64,000 bases of DNA from Anas platyrhynchos (GCF_047663525.1 NC_092589.1:105832001-105896000), one strand, 5' to 3'. Counted from the first letter of the stretch, positions 13,284 through 26,955 are shown. The notes: generated from the letters alone by a model not told the origin. A program made the numbers and translations.

Positions 13284-14958
13284 GATGAACTAACCCTCAT
13301 AATTGAAAAGAGAGCTTTATTTTGTACCGTGTCTTTCACACAGGTTTTTGTTCTCCTCAGAGTTTTTAATTGTAAATCGGTTCCTCAGATAAAACCCTGT
13401 GAGATAATTGTCTCAGATGCAATATCCAGAATTTGGATTTTAATAATGCAGCTTCCTTCTTCATCCAGAGATCTTGTAGCCTCCAAAGAAGCAATCATAT
13501 TTATTGGTTTAATCCACTTCATGAATCCAATCTCCGTTTCACTTTCAGCAGACAGCACTTCACGATGTCTTTGGGATGTTCTACATTTGTTTTTTTCCCT
13601 TCTTGTTCTGTATGTTTTCTAGTGACAGAAATGAGAATTATAAGCATTAGCAGGATTGCTCCATTGATCCTGAGGATCAATACCAGATTGCTTTTCTCTG
13701 CTCATAGCTGACAGCTCCATTTCCCTATGGCTTCAGAAATATTCATCAGAGTTACAGTCATTTTAGAGGCTTCTTATCCTAACGCTATCATGAATGGCTT
13801 AGTAGGCATAATGCTTTTCATATATCTCCTTTAACGCTGGCTTTTCTTTCCCACTGAAGAGAAACAGAGATGGCTGATAGTGACCTTCGGGGGGAAGCTA
13901 CACCCGTAATTCAGCCCAGCGGAGGCTTAACGTGGTCTGCAAGTTGTGACAGACACAAAATAGCAGATAAATCTGTATACTACAAAGCTATGGATTTCTT
14001 TTCCAGCGTAAACAACCCCTCGCTGAGCCCGAGGTTTCGTGAGCCTTTTGTGATCTAAAACGCTGCAGGCTGACAGCCACGGCTATGGCAGCTCCTAGCC
14101 TGGAGCTGCTGCTGGCAGCGCCTCCATCGCGGGACACGCCGTTACAGAGCCAGTGGTTTCTATAGCAGCAAGTGCTATATAAAAACCTGACTTTTCCCTC
14201 ACCTAGGTAATGTTGACATGGTGTAAGGAAGTGGGGAGAGAAGAGGCACAAATCTGGATCCGTGCATGCTTCAGGCGGACTCTAAGCAAGCACCGCGCTG
14301 GAGGATCTGAGAGGATCAGTTCCCTCTGGATTTCACGATTCAATTTCCAGTGATAGTCTGTGGCAATTTTTTAAATATATATGTTATTATTTTTATAGGG
14401 GGAGGAGGTACCCTCTTACGGCCACACGCATCCCCCAAATCCTAACCCGTACCACCCATGCTGCTACGCTACCCCAACACCTCCCTACCTGCCTCCCCCA
14501 GGCCTCCCACAGCCTGCCCCATATCCTGCCCCATGGGCTTCCCACCTCACCAGCACAGAGATGGATGGGGCCCAGAAACCCTACCCAAGTGATCCCCCTC
14601 TACTGAGCAGCTTTATCCTATGTGGTGATCCCCAGTTCCTATATACATAGACCTTCATATACTGTCCAGAATGAGTTCAAGGGTGGCTGCTGACCTACAA
14701 ATCTTCACCCTTCACAGAAGAGCTAAAATAATGTTCTACGAGAGACATTTCATCTGATTCATTTCAGGACCATATATGTCAGGTTTGCTACTTCAATGGT
14801 ATTTTAAACTTCCCACCATGTAATGCCACGTTGCTGCATATAGCACGTTGTGTAAGAATACACTGATTGGCTTCTTACCACCCTCTCCATGCCAAAAACA
14901 GTGAGAGTCTCACCATACACAACAACTTCCAAATCGGTGGCTCCATCCCAGGCTGACC

Positions 14959-15003
14959 CATCACTGAATCTCAGGACAGTTTGGGTTGGAAGGGGCCTTT
15001 CTG
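14959..15003 (-). mobile_element. CR1 LINE 3' end, short remnant (-)
   Basis: About 45 bp (CACTGAATCTCAGGACAGTTTGGGTTGGAAGGGGCC, split here by words) match the reverse complement of the CR1 terminus. Too short for age or subfamily. Confidence 0.6.
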
Positions 15004-17839
15004 CACCACTGGCCAAGTATAATGAAAAGTCAGCTGAAGGACTGACATGCATGGGGGAAATCTATCAGGAATGATTACATTTAGGAATAAAAAGTTTAGC
15101 CATTTGCACATTAAAACATTAAAAGTTTTACTTTTTAAAACATTAAAACAAGCTTTTTAGAACATTAGAAAGTAAAACTGCTAGCAATGATGTCTTAGTA
15201 TCAGTTGCAGAAAGGAATAAAAAAAAAAAAAAAGTCATTTCCTGGCATAACCTTTAAAGGCCGAAACCTCCTGCAGCTGGGATTTTCAGAGCAGCGCATC
15301 ACTTATTCCACTAGCTTTTCTCCAGAAAAAAATGTTCAACAGTCAATATAAGTTTTGCTTACATAAGAGCTATTTCTTTTTAACCAAAAGGTGTGAAAAT
15401 TATAAACTGACAAGCTCAAGTTTTCAAAACATGCAAAGAGGTGCTCCCATTAAAGAAACAAAGTTTTAATACAGATTTTAATGGGACAACCCATATTCTG
15501 CTGAGTGCTTTCATGAATCTCCCTCAGAACTGTCGTGCACTTTCTACTATGATAAATAAGTCAAAAAATACTGCGTGGCTGTGATGTGTTATTTACTGAC
15601 AGCTTTCAAATAATGAAATGATTCACCATTTAAATATTGAGGGCACATTTGTCTTCAACTTATCTGCATTAATCATTTTGTTAATAAACCAATTAGCATA
15701 CCAGCTTAGAAAATTCCTCCGAACATAAATTTCTATGGCACAGACGTTTATTTGAACTGTAAACAGAAGCTGAGGGTTGCTATGGTGTGATCTTATGCTC
15801 GAAGTCTATTTACTTCTCCAGGCTAACAACAGCACCAATAGCAGAGTCCATAAAACAAAGTATAAAGTACACACCATGGCGCTGAGAAGTCCTTATTCTA
15901 AAGTGAACTTGAACACTCACCATAAACAAAGGTAGGTAGAAAAGCAAGTTAAACTCTTATTTTTTTTTAGGTTAGAAATGGTATTTTAATCTGTCTTCTG
16001 TGAGAAAAGCTTTAGAAGGAAGAAAGACCTTGCAAAGTCTGCTTTGCTGTTGTTGTTTCTCATACTCTTGCAAAGTTGTAGGTCTGTGTGGGTTGAGCTG
16101 TGCAGCCCAGGTGGACATCCACGTTCTGCCAAGCTGATCAGACTCTGGAGGAATGGAAAAAAGCAGAGACCAAAGAGATACAGCACAGTTTTAACAATCT
16201 GCAGCAGTCTCAACCCTTTAACATGGCTCTGAGTACCTGATGCCAGTTGCATTAAGCTTGGGATTGCAGCTCAGCTCTACTAAGCCTGGACGTGCGTCAC
16301 AGCCCCAGAGTGCTTCGGCCCAGAAAGGCCCCAGAACAGAACAGCTAGCAGAGACGCTTGTTGAGAAATCCCCATATTGGCCTTTTGCAACAGTATGGTA
16401 CCACTGTAACTACAGAGCTAAGAGCAGGATACTTCCAGAAATTATATTCTCATTAATTAGGAAAAATGTTCAGCTCACATAAACTGCTCTCTTACTGCAA
16501 GTGCAAGAGCATGGCTGCTTTTCATTTGACACTAATGGCATAGGTGTTTTTTTTGTTTGTTTTTTTTTTATAATCTGATTTAAGAAAAGGCAGTTGAGAA
16601 ACAACCTTAATCCTCCAACTGATGGATTCAAGTATATGAACAAAACTCTTACAAAAGAAAAATGGCTGGGATTAAGAATATAAACTGTAACAATTAGAGG
16701 ATAAAAAGCACATACTTTCCTCCAGCATAGGATTGGAAATTTAAATGATTTCTTTTACAAACTGCCACCCAACTTCTCCCTTTACTTATGAGTAAGTCCT
16801 CTTTTAAATGACAAATCAATAACAGAAAATAATGTGCATTACGATAAAATTATTTGAGCTGGTTTTACTCTGTCTCTGTCCTGGTGCTCCAGATCCTGGA
16901 AGCATTTTGGAAACCCTGCTTCTCGTTCATCCAAGATTCACTGAGCTCATTATATTTCAGATGAAATATTTCAGGTTGAACAGGTCAACAGTCTTTGAGA
17001 AATCACTGTTTTGCTGAAAGGTTTCCAGGATGTCTACCTGGAAAAGGCTGAGATGCACTTAGGTCAGTGCTGTGATCAAAGCTGGATTTTCAGAGAGGCA
17101 TACAGTCCTCTTACTGCACATGTGCAGGTTATGGGGATAATTCACACAAAAAAAGTAGTAGGAGAAGGTCTTGATATTTTCCCATTAACTAGTCGAGTTG
17201 TAAGAAAGTAGGGTTTTATCCTAATTCTGCAACTGTGTTGTTGATTGCCTAGCTGTCTGCTCCTGCTTTGGAAGCTCATTTTAAGCATTCAGGAGGCCAG
17301 TTCATTCATACCTTGTTTCAGTAATCTTAGGAAAAGGATTCCTAAACACAGGGACCTATCCTGAAAACCAGAACACAACCCATCCTTAACAGCCAGGCTC
17401 CCATTCTTCTCCATAAAACCATAAAAAGATCTTTAATGAGGCACCTGTTCCAACAGAAGTCCCACCTGAAAGCTGTTCCAACTCCATTTGGTTGCTCTGG
17501 CCATAAGGTCCTGGGACACAGCTGTTTTCCTTTCGGTTTTGCCTTACTGTTTAAGTATGGTCACACAAACTATTACCCAATCGAACTAAAAATATGAAGC
17601 TCCAAACACATCCTGGAAGATTTCACACTGTTTTGGCTGCCAAAACTTTAGCGAACAAAAGTTTCCACCATCACAGCAAAACAAAGAAACTCTCTTCAGG
17701 CCTAGAATGAATGAGGCTGAACTGAACAACAAACCAGCACAGGTGATCCAAGAAAAACACGGCAAAACTGACTGTGTTTTCCCTGTACACTGTCACTTGC
17801 CTTTCTAAGTCCCCCAGATTGTTTCTCTTACTGGGCATG

Positions 17840-18170
17840 AGCAGCAAGATGTGGTCAAGTCAGGCAGGGACAGAAAAGGGAGGCTACTGAAAGGATAGAG
17901 CCAGGCTACTTACAGCAAGACATGGTGGGAGAACGAAAAACAACAGGTACAAGCTGAAACAAGAATGCTTCTGACTACATGTAAGGTAAAACTTCACCAT
18001 GAGGACAGTCAAGCAGTGAAGCACATTTACGCACCGTGGTTGTGCAGTCTCCATCCTTGGAGGCTTTCAAGACCAACTGCATAAAGCCCTGAGCTGGTCT
18101 CATCTCGTAGTCCTGATACAGACCTCCTGAGGTCACCTGAATCCTCCTGTGATCTCAGGAAACTTGTCGC
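17840..18170 (+). mobile_element. CR1 LINE fragment, 3' end (+), diverged
   Basis: Matches CR1 in sense direction: GAGCCAGGCTACTT, TGAAACAAGAATGCTTCTGA, TTCACCATGAGGACAG, then CTCCATCCTTGGAGGCTTTCAAGACCAACTG and GACCTCCTGAGGTCACCTGAAT. Left end approximate. Confidence 0.8.
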
Positions 18171-19138
18171 CAGGTCCTAGGGAATCAAAGAAAAAAAAAA
18201 AAATCAACAAAAAAAACAAACAAACAAAAACCACTATACCCAGTTATGCAAATATCCTGCCTCTAGGAAGAACCTCCTTTGAATCCCTAATGGAAAGAGT
18301 TGGCCACACATGAGCCTAATGTGTGGTTTAACATTGGCTGGTACTTGCAAGAAGGAAATCTACATTAATAGAAACCTGCTGTGAAGATGGCAAAAGCTCT
18401 GCTGAAAAACAGATAAAGTGTGTGATTGACATGTTCAGACAAGGCTTCCCAGTTTCAGGCTCTGACACTTACCTTGAATAAACAAAAGGGAAGTAGTGCA
18501 ATTTTCAGCCAACGGAACTTATAAATATTAGGAAAAACCAGGAGCCTTTCTTTTAATATCTGGAGTCAAAATGCAAAACAAATTTCAGGCATCCAGATTT
18601 GAAAACTGCCTAACTTGCAGAGAATTTGTGTATCTTGTAGAAGAGAATTTTTGGTATCTTATATCAAAACAGAAAGTCAATGTCCCTTTGAATGAATATG
18701 GTGAGCAGATATAAATGAAACAGTGTATTAAAGTGTAGACTAGTAAATATACTCTTAGCTACTGGAGGATACAGCCAGGGTCCAGAGAAGAATCAAAATA
18801 AGAACTGAAAAGCATCTTGAACATTATTTTAATGTCATACACATCTGGAACATTATAATTCACTATAAAATACTTCTGTAAGTCCTACAGTGCACCAGGT
18901 AACAGAGAGAGAAGACTCAGTCTCTGTAGTATTTGCAACGCAGCTTTTCCTCACTGTTATAAACTGACCTGGAAACTGGGATTAACTGTTCCTAGATGCA
19001 TTCCACAGAGCACAGGGTCAGAGAAAAGTAGAGCTCTGCCAAACTCCTGAGGTCAAGATTGTTGCCTCAGGTACTAAAGAATTATGAAGTGCTGGCTTTT
19101 CAGGAGTACTTAATCACTTTTTAAGTATAAAATACATT

Positions 19139-19225
19139 TATATATATATATACATATAAAAATGTGTATTCTATATATATACATTAGAACTGTTAATGAA
19201 CTGTGAAAAAAAAAAAAAAAAAAAA
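19139..19225. repeat. (TA)n tracts and poly(A)20
   Basis: TATATATATATACATATA, then CTATATATATACATT, then A20 at 19206-19225 followed by GAATAAACAGAATAAA. Confidence 0.93.
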
Positions 19226-22200
19226 GAATAAACAGAATAAAGCCAAGTTCTACTGCACAATTACAAGAGCTCCCTGCTGTGGTGAGAATGTGACTTTAAC
19301 AATTCAAACTGAATTCTGAAGATAATTTTGGCCATCCAGGGCAATTTTGTACTTCTTCACAAGATCTACCCTCCAAGGCTGAAATCACGTGAAATACCAC
19401 CTGAAAACACTGATAAGAAAACACTGATAAGACTCAGCCAGAGAGGAACATTCCTCCCTTTTTTGCTTCTTTCTCCTGGAACATATAATTCTAAATGTTT
19501 CTACTCACAGAGCAACCCTTCAGCACTCCCTACCTGAAATCCCACCGCTGCATTCACCTGGCAGATTTAAGGAGAAGATTTTAATGGTGCCTTCCAACTT
19601 TATATGACTATCAGTCTTGGCGGCAGAATACTGGGGAAAATGTACCAGAATATGGATTTTCCATATTGTAAAGTTATACTGCTTCCATCTTCAATTTCAA
19701 CTATCGTTTGTATTTGACATAACCCATACAGAAACTAACAGGCCTGCATATTGTATGGAATAGCCACTATTATTTTTTCTAGTAAATAACATTTTTAAAA
19801 ACAAGTATTTCTTTTTGTTTGTTTCAAATAATTGCCTATCAGTAACTACCATATTTCGTAACATTTGAATTTATACTAAAAGAAAGAGGGAAAAAAATCC
19901 AGGTTCCAGATACAGATTTCTTGCAGTCTGCATTACAGCTTTGATTTTATTTTGAAGTGTCAGACTCTGTGTCACAGGAAGCAGACGTTCCCTCTGTGGT
20001 ATTTGTAAGCTGCCGACGCAACAGACTCTAAACTTGTCAGGCTCTCTCAGCAGACCTTCATTACAGCGAAGAAGTTTATACTTTTGTACAAGCTACGGTA
20101 CAATTTAACAGCGTATGAGGCCTTTAACCAGGTGGCTACATAGACTTCATTTAAAAGGGGCTTTACTCTGAAGCTGTTTGTAGGATTTTTGCAAACATTA
20201 CTATTCAGAGACAGGAAGCACTGTTCGTACCCAAAGACTGACACCGGGTTTCCATCCTGAGGGTGAAGCGGCAATCTTTCCAAATGGTGAAGCAGTCTTC
20301 GAAGCTGGCGTCCAGAGAGCCACCCTCTCCTCCAGCTGATGATCCTGCTCCTGCCTCTTGTTTACGCCACTTGTGTTTCCTAGATCTCTGCAAGCATTTC
20401 CCATCAAACACAAAATGTCTTACACAAAATAAAACCACCACCACCAACAAACTTTGCTGTCCATCACATCACAAGCTAATCACACCTCTCAGAAATTTGC
20501 TCTTCACAAATAATGTGATATGGCTGTGATGTTTCTTCTTTTCTAGGTAAGTTTGCTGAGAGACAGGCAGGCATGCCACATCATTTCTCCTAAACTATCA
20601 ATAGATCTGTGGACAGGAGAATCCAGACATCCTTCCAGCTCCCTCTTCCATGGTCTGACCTGTACAAAACATGGTGTGTACATTTGGTAATGCTGTCCGT
20701 AAAGTTTAGAAGACAAAATTTTTGCAGAAAAGTTCACTTTTAAAAAAAAAAAAAAGGCAATTTTTAGAAAACACAGCTCAGAATTTGCCTCTGGATCTGA
20801 GTATCAAATACTGGCATAAATAGTCTGTTTTTATAACTATTGGTTAATTTAAATGATTGATTTTGAAAAATTTATATTTTAAAAATAAGGTAGTGCATAT
20901 TAAAGTCAAACATTAGCTCAAGTCTTGCATAACTTATACTGCAATACCCTCTTGTGGTCATATGAAAATGGTTTATCAAAACACCTGAACCTTTTTTTTT
21001 TTTTTTTCATAAAAAGCTTATCAAACATTTTTTTCTTTTTTGGGGGGAACTAACATATTTTTCACAGACAAATTTGCAGCGTGTATCATCACCTGTCTGG
21101 TAGCCACAAAGGAATAACCTCAGTTAGGTTCTCCCTCAGTATAATGAATGCTGACACTGCTCATCAGACAAACTGATCCCAAAATAAACTCCTAATCAAA
21201 GGCGCCATTTCCTACACTGACACTCATTAGGGACTTTTTTCAGTTTCGTGCCCCCAAGCAGAAAAAAATAAAGATGCTGTAATCAATTTACATAGATTCA
21301 TATGACATGAAGCCACAACAAACATTAACCTTTTCTACCACAGGATGAAAAGAAGTACACAGTAGATCAGTTTTATCAACTCAAATGAGTTCTCTCTTTA
21401 AAAGCCCCAAATTCTTCTTTATAAACAATAAAATGCTAAACCAGCAGATGACAATGTTAGGCGAAACAGTTCAATATCTGCAGAGCTGCTGAGCTGTTAA
21501 TCCATGGCCTAAATGGGCTAAAGATATATCCAGTAAGCTATCCCCAGAAATGTCCCCCTTACCCTCCCCTCGATGTACTTTCCCTTTATGCACCATTCCC
21601 TTAATGACTTTTGGTCCCAGTAGAAGACGGGATAGTTTTTAAAATATTTGCTCTTAGCAGTCTGTTTTTGGAACAGCAGCTGCATTTTAAAGGCATAGTA
21701 TTATAATATTAATAAAATAAATAGCTATGATCCAATTCCCATCTATCCTATCCAGAGAAACAACTGGAACAGGATGTTTGTAAACTATGTACTCGGCCTG
21801 ATAGTAATTTTTAGCTTATTTTTATGTTTAATTTGCAGAAAATTACTTGAAAGGTTAGAAAAAAAAATAACACAAGAACTTTGTAAACAAGAATGAAAAA
21901 GCATTTAGCCTTCCCATTCAGATCCTTTCCGGACCTGATCAGGGGCTAAAATCCCATGTGCATTGATTAATGAATTGGGTCATCCAAGCGCCCCTCAGCT
22001 TCCTTTTAAAGCAGATAGATGCTGCTAAAGTCTAATTCTTTAACTGGCTGCCCGTGCTCCAACTTGGAGAGGACCCTGGGACAAACATTTTGTTTTGAGG
22101 CAAACTTCTTTCTCTCTTCTTAAGTTATGTTACTGCGATTTTCAAGGGCAAGGTTTCCAAATACAGAAATAAGTCTTGCTCAGAAATGTCCACATGAAAC

Positions 22201-23352
22201 GTTTGGATTGTTTTATAGTTATTATTATTTTAAAATAAATTATTTGCCAAATTTGGCATGTATTTTCCAATACCCCAAGTAAACATAACTGAAAAAAAAA
22301 AAAAAATAAATAACCGATTTAAGTTCATTAGCATTTACCAGCAAGATGAAGCAAGACGCTAGAATTCATCTGGAGCTAACCCACATTACTCAAAAACAAG
22401 TCAGTCAAGAATTTGAGAGGAAATTTATACTTAAAATACCCCGCTTTCCTGCTAGGTCACAAATACTTGAAGAAGTGACTGCATACCATGGAAGACCAGC
22501 AGGCTGACTGTAAAGGCAAACTGACATTTTGGACACAGTTTTGAAAATTCTCACTTTGTGTACTAATGACCCTTTAAAGTTACTTGAAAAGCACTTCCCA
22601 CAGTTGCTTAATGTCTTCTGCAGAAATCTCTAAGTACTTTAAAAGGGCTTTTCATGATCTGTGGCTGCTCATTTTTTATATATATATAAAATAACAAGAT
22701 TTAAAGCACAGATTCATCGAAGCATCTTATTTTAAACAAACAAACTCCGCCTCAAACAGACTGCAAGGCCCCAGCAGCTGTCCACACTGGGGCTGGGCTC
22801 CCTTTCTTGTGAATATTCACAGGGCAGGCTGTTTCCAGTGGAGACAGTAAACACAACAGGGAAACCAGCAGCTTTCGGGAGATTTTGCTTCTGCTACAGA
22901 ACTACAACAAAAGTGCTCCTGACAAACTCAGCTCCACAGCATGCTTTGCACTAAACCAGGCTTTATTGCTCTGCAGAGTTTGAGCATAGGGTGGTCTCAG
23001 CTGCCAGCAGCATTCACTGCCTCCTAGGCTGAGAGTTTGCTGCTTACTGATGGCTTTCAGGAGCAATTATTTCTTATCAAATTGTTGTTACCATGAAAAC
23101 TTCTTCATCCTTCAGGCAATGAAGCAATGTAAAGCAGTAGGAAATGATCATTAAGTAACAGGGAAGCGAAACAATGCCAAGCACTGCCTGTCAGTGCTGG
23201 CATCAATGTTCATTTTCTTAAAGCACCCCAGATCAGCAGCTAAAAGAAAATGCTGGGAGAGGAGGAGCTCTGAAAGCACAAATAATAGCAGGTTTAAACT
23301 TCCTGACAGTCCCAACATACCTAATAATACTGGGGATAGAGTGAGTCTCAAA

Positions 23353-23612
23353 ATGGATGTGTTGGGAAAGGGTTCTGGATTCAGGAGGAACACCTTGACT
23401 AGGTCCTGGCAAGCAGCAACCACACCTCTGGGGCAAGCAGCCTCAGCTCCATCCCTGTCTCGTGGCAGCACCCAGCCTGGAAGACCTGTACTTGCACAAA
23501 CAGCTGCTCGGAGCAGGGCGGATGAGCAGGCAGCACTGCAGCAGGACCAGGTCCAACAGGACAAGATCTGGAGGGAGGCTGTGGAGGCTGAACAGAGAGG
23601 AAGAAAAATCTG
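23353..23612 (+). CDS. C2orf50: C2orf50 exon 1 (start codon to first donor)
   Basis: The frame is open from 23194, but ATG at 23353 was chosen. The peptide from this Met (MDVLGKGSGFRRNTL...) has the length and Arg/Thr/Ser/Pro-rich character of the mammalian N-terminus. The upstream residues resemble nothing I know. The first 55 or so residues are low complexity and poorly conserved. The last 20 (VQQDKIWREAVEAEQRG) are the start of the conserved core. The donor reads CTG|GTAAGT and leaves phase 2, so the Trp codon TG|G is split and completed by exon 2. A 5' UTR exon further upstream was not identified. An earlier in-frame start at 23194 remains possible. Confidence 0.85.
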
Positions 23613-25951
23613 GTAAGTCACTTTTTCCAGTTCACTCCTCTCCTACTCATTCTGACAGTGGTACTGGTGCTCCCTGACAGTCCTAGGGCTTGATTCAAAG
23701 CCTAAGCTATCAAAGGAATTTTTCTTCTGCAGGGACTTTGGATCAGACCCTAGCACCTTTCTTTCTAAGGCTACATCATCTCTGTTATTCTTCGCTGGAC
23801 AGAATCTATGCTAATACCTCCTGACACACCAGGCTTAAGCCAAAAAAGAGATGCAAAGAGCTGCATGTTTAATATCTTTTAGCTTAATAGAGATCTTCAT
23901 GATGATTATATAAATGTGCCAACCTTTATAATTTATTGCAGACATGCTGATATTATCGCCACTTCTCATATTCTTGGAAGTGGCTGAAATGGAAGTTGAA
24001 CAGAGTGTTCTGCCAAAACACGACTCTGTATTCCCAGCCTGGAAATCCCTGAGCATGCCCCACGAGCCATGTGCAGACAGGCAAATCCCATTATTGTAGT
24101 GTTTCAGCAGGCTGAACGGCATGCATTCGTGTATACAGCAGCTACCTGGAGGAACCAGAAATTAACATCCTCCCTGCCTCTGTGCCTCTGCCACATAACT
24201 TGTCTGTTATGTTCGTGGTTCTGTACACAACATGGACACGCTTATTAGAAGAATATCCTTGGTGAAAGCACAGCCAGCTCTGGCTGTGTCTATGCAGTAG
24301 CCAAGCAGATAAAACAAAAGGGTGAAGCACATTGCTTCCAGGATGTTTTTAGGAAGGGAAACGAAACCATCTGAACAGCCCTGCCCCCCTCACCCTTCTG
24401 GAGGAAATGCAGATAGTAGGGTTGGTCTCTCCAGAGGTGTTTTTACACTCTTGTCCATCTCCTTTTACCTGAAGGAAAGGCTGGTTCATGCACACGCAGG
24501 GCTGTGGAGGCAATGCCACTCTCTCCCAGTTGTGCACCAGGCCCTCTCCCAGTGGGCCCAGTATGCTCCATGTCCCTTCCAGAGCACAGGCAGCAGGAGG
24601 GATGCTCTGCCTGCACCTCTGCTGGGGTTCACAGGCATGGATGTTAGTGCAAACCTACTTTCATGTGTACTTAACACATCATAAACCTGAAGCATGCCCT
24701 GCTCTCCATTCTTAGCAACAGGGCTCCTGTAGAGGGGTAGGGTATGTGGACAGGTGCCTAAAGCCACCTCAGCTGGCTTCATCAGACTCCACACACTACA
24801 GCCTGCAGGGAAAAGTCTTTCAGCTCCACATCCCCATCCCCAAACCAAGGCTTGCTACATGTTGGTGGTCTGACCCGAAGTGGGTATAGGTAAATGGCAC
24901 AGACCCAAACATTTCTCAGTACTTATCACCACAGTGTAGTCCCAAGCTGGGAACAGCAGTCCCAAGAGTAACATCCAAGTCTGGCACTTTTACAGAGTGC
25001 CTGACATAGCAAAATAAATAAATCTGGGCCCCCTGTGCTGTGCTGGTATACAAAAAGTTATAATAATAAGCATAACAATCGTAAATTAGCTTTTATTTGC
25101 TCTTTGGGTATATCTGTACAGGACAGGGGAGCATAGCACAGAAACCCAAGGCCACTGTGTCCATGAGGTACAAGGCTGTGCTGTATACGAGAGCTCAACT
25201 CAGAAGGCTGTGCAGCTTCAGCACCATGAGCTCAGATGAAGCACTGCATAGACACCAGTAAGCAGCTCAGTCAGCTGAGGTGTCCCTTGAGCCCTTTATA
25301 GTCCCAAATACAGCAGTAGATTAACTGCTTCCTCTATTGACCTCACAGCACTTTTACAATAGCAGGTGAAGAACAGTTTTCTTCATTTCTGGCCAGAGAG
25401 AGCAAAGGACAAGAAAATCAGAGGGCTTGCCCTGTAGTCACACACCAGGTGTAGAACAAGTCTGAGGAGCAAAACTCAGGTCTTCTGGCTCCTCACTTTG
25501 CTCCTAGCACAGATACCTATCTGCACAAAAATACTCCAGCAGGTACTTGCCTGCTGCAAATATAGCTCTGGAAATTCCTACCAGGGACTTCTGCCAGCAG
25601 AATATTGGTCAATTAAAAAATACGAAGCTCTGTCTTATTTAAGGCATGAGACATAAATTTGCTAGAGTGACCCAAGACTTTGCAGATTTATCTGCATTTA
25701 CACAAGGAATACATCGTGGACATGCTAGCCTTGTCTTCCTCTAGCAATAAAACTACTCCTAACATAGTGCAGGTACACTATGTGAATAAAGAAAACCCTG
25801 GGCTTCACTACAGAAAACACAGGTTTGGATACAAAGAGTTTGCATGTGTAAGAATTGGCTTTAAGTATTTAATTGAACAGATAAATAGGCATTCAGATAT
25901 GACCAACAGAGACAGAAAAATTAAAACTGCATTTTTTACTTCTATTCCAAG

Positions 25952-25991
25952 GTACCAGAACTGGAGTTTCCTAAAGGACTACGACCAAATG
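25952..25991 (+). CDS. C2orf50: C2orf50 exon 2 (40-nt micro-exon)
   Basis: This short exon lies between acceptor TTCCAAG|G and donor ATG|GTAAGT. It encodes YQNWSFLKDYDQM, the most recognisable motif of this family. It takes phase 2 from exon 1 and leaves phase 0. The frame also stays open far upstream into the intron, but that intronic run-through has no resemblance to the family. Confidence 0.9.
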
Positions 25992-26662
25992 GTAAGTTTC
26001 AAACAAACACCTACCTGTAACCAGGATCCTTCTAGCTTGCATCAATTTGAAGTAGGCTAATGCTTTAAATCAGGGAATACTTGGGCATAAGTGGCAAATG
26101 CTTTAATACTAAAATCTTTAGGAAAATAAAAGACAGCTGAGATACCATTCATCTGCTAAAAAGGAAGACAGTTTGTGTTTGTGTTCAGTCTGTTTCAACA
26201 TTATAATATTGAATAATTGTTGAAATATTTCAAAAATATTTCTCCATACACAGAAAGTGCCAGAAGAACCAACTTCCTAGGAAAAGTTTGTGAGATGATG
26301 ACATCATGCCAAAACCCAAGCCACTTACTAAAAATGAAACAAAAAACCTCCCACATCATAACCATTCCAGAGCAGGCTAAATTCTTTCTCTCCTGACATT
26401 TCATGCAACATATTTAAAAATGATTCATTTCCCTGTGTTATCTTACTCCCATGAAAGAGGATAGAGAAAAATAATCATTTTACTGCATTTTTGCAACACT
26501 TTCATGTACATTCAGTAAGCATTATATTTTAAGTACATCTAAACTCTGTTTTCAAAAGCAAAAGAGCTGATATTACTAATAATCTCAGTAACTTGGATTT
26601 TTATAACAAGCAAAGGATGTAACTCCGAAAACTTTAGCATTAATGGTCTTTGTTTCATTCAG

Positions 26663-26854
26663 GGTAATAAAAAGGAACACAAGCCTCTGCCAGATTATAT
26701 ATCTGTGTTTTCAAACAAAGTTCCCAACTCCACCAACCAGAACATTGGCAGTAGAATGAATACTGAACTTGGCAAGATGCTGGTAAACATGGATTACTTC
26801 TTCAGCAGTGGAGCACGAAAGAGGAAACTTGAGGATGACCTCCAGCCTTCCTAA
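26663..26854 (+). CDS. C2orf50: C2orf50 exon 3 (terminal coding exon)
   Basis: The acceptor is TTCATTCAG|GGT. Sixty-three residues and a TAA stop at 26852-26854 follow, starting GNKKEHKPLPDY and ending KRKLEDDLQPS. Conserved pieces include VPNSTNQN, GSRMNTELGKML, MDYFFSSGARKRKLED. The stop position agrees with the end of the mammalian protein as I remember it. Downstream sequence continues protein-like in another frame (see findings), so an alternative 3' end is conceivable. Confidence 0.9.
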   Translation, partial: GNKKEHKPLPDYISVFSNKVPNSTNQNIGSRMNTELGKMLVNMDYFFSSGARKRKLEDDLQPS

Positions 26855-26951
26855 TACCTCAAGTAAAAATACTAGTAACAAAGCAAGTCAAAGAGATCTA
26901 CCTAGCAGGCCTCTTTCAGACTCCACAACACTGAAATTAGCAGGTAACAAA

Positions 26952-26955
<4 letters not shown>

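Larger units (their letters stand above)
11786..23352. other. Intergenic upstream of C2orf50, no gene seen
   Basis: Holds a TTTAG repeat, the palindromic cluster at 13.2 kb, a CpG-bearing patch near 14.0-14.15 kb, a C-rich open stretch at 14.40-14.65 kb, CR1 remnants at 15.0 and 18.0 kb and TA/A tracts at 19.1 kb. The C2orf50 promoter should lie at the right end, but no clear core promoter is visible. Confidence 0.65.
23353..26854 (+). other. C2orf50: C2orf50 ortholog, whole gene (3 coding exons)
   Basis: Three exons join with correct GT-AG borders and phases (23353-23612, 25952-25991, 26663-26854) into a 163-codon frame. The human protein is, as I recall, about 162 residues. The human family member is now, I believe, called CIMIP5, a ciliary microtubule inner protein; that role is recalled, not shown by the sequence. 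The recognisable core runs from VQQDKIWREAVEAEQRG (end of exon 1) through QNWSFLKDYD (exon 2) to NKKE, VPNSTNQ and GARKRKLED (exon 3). No signal peptide or membrane segment is visible, which fits an intracellular axonemal protein. The gene lies about 9 kb upstream of SLC66A3 on the same strand, the order I recall for human. AATAAA at 27502-27507 with a GT-rich stretch after it is a possible polyadenylation signal. Confidence 0.9.

Noticed and set aside
25680-25951. 126-codon frame as a longer C2orf50 exon 2
   Set aside because: Only the part from 25952 matches the family; the upstream part is intron read-through before a good acceptor.
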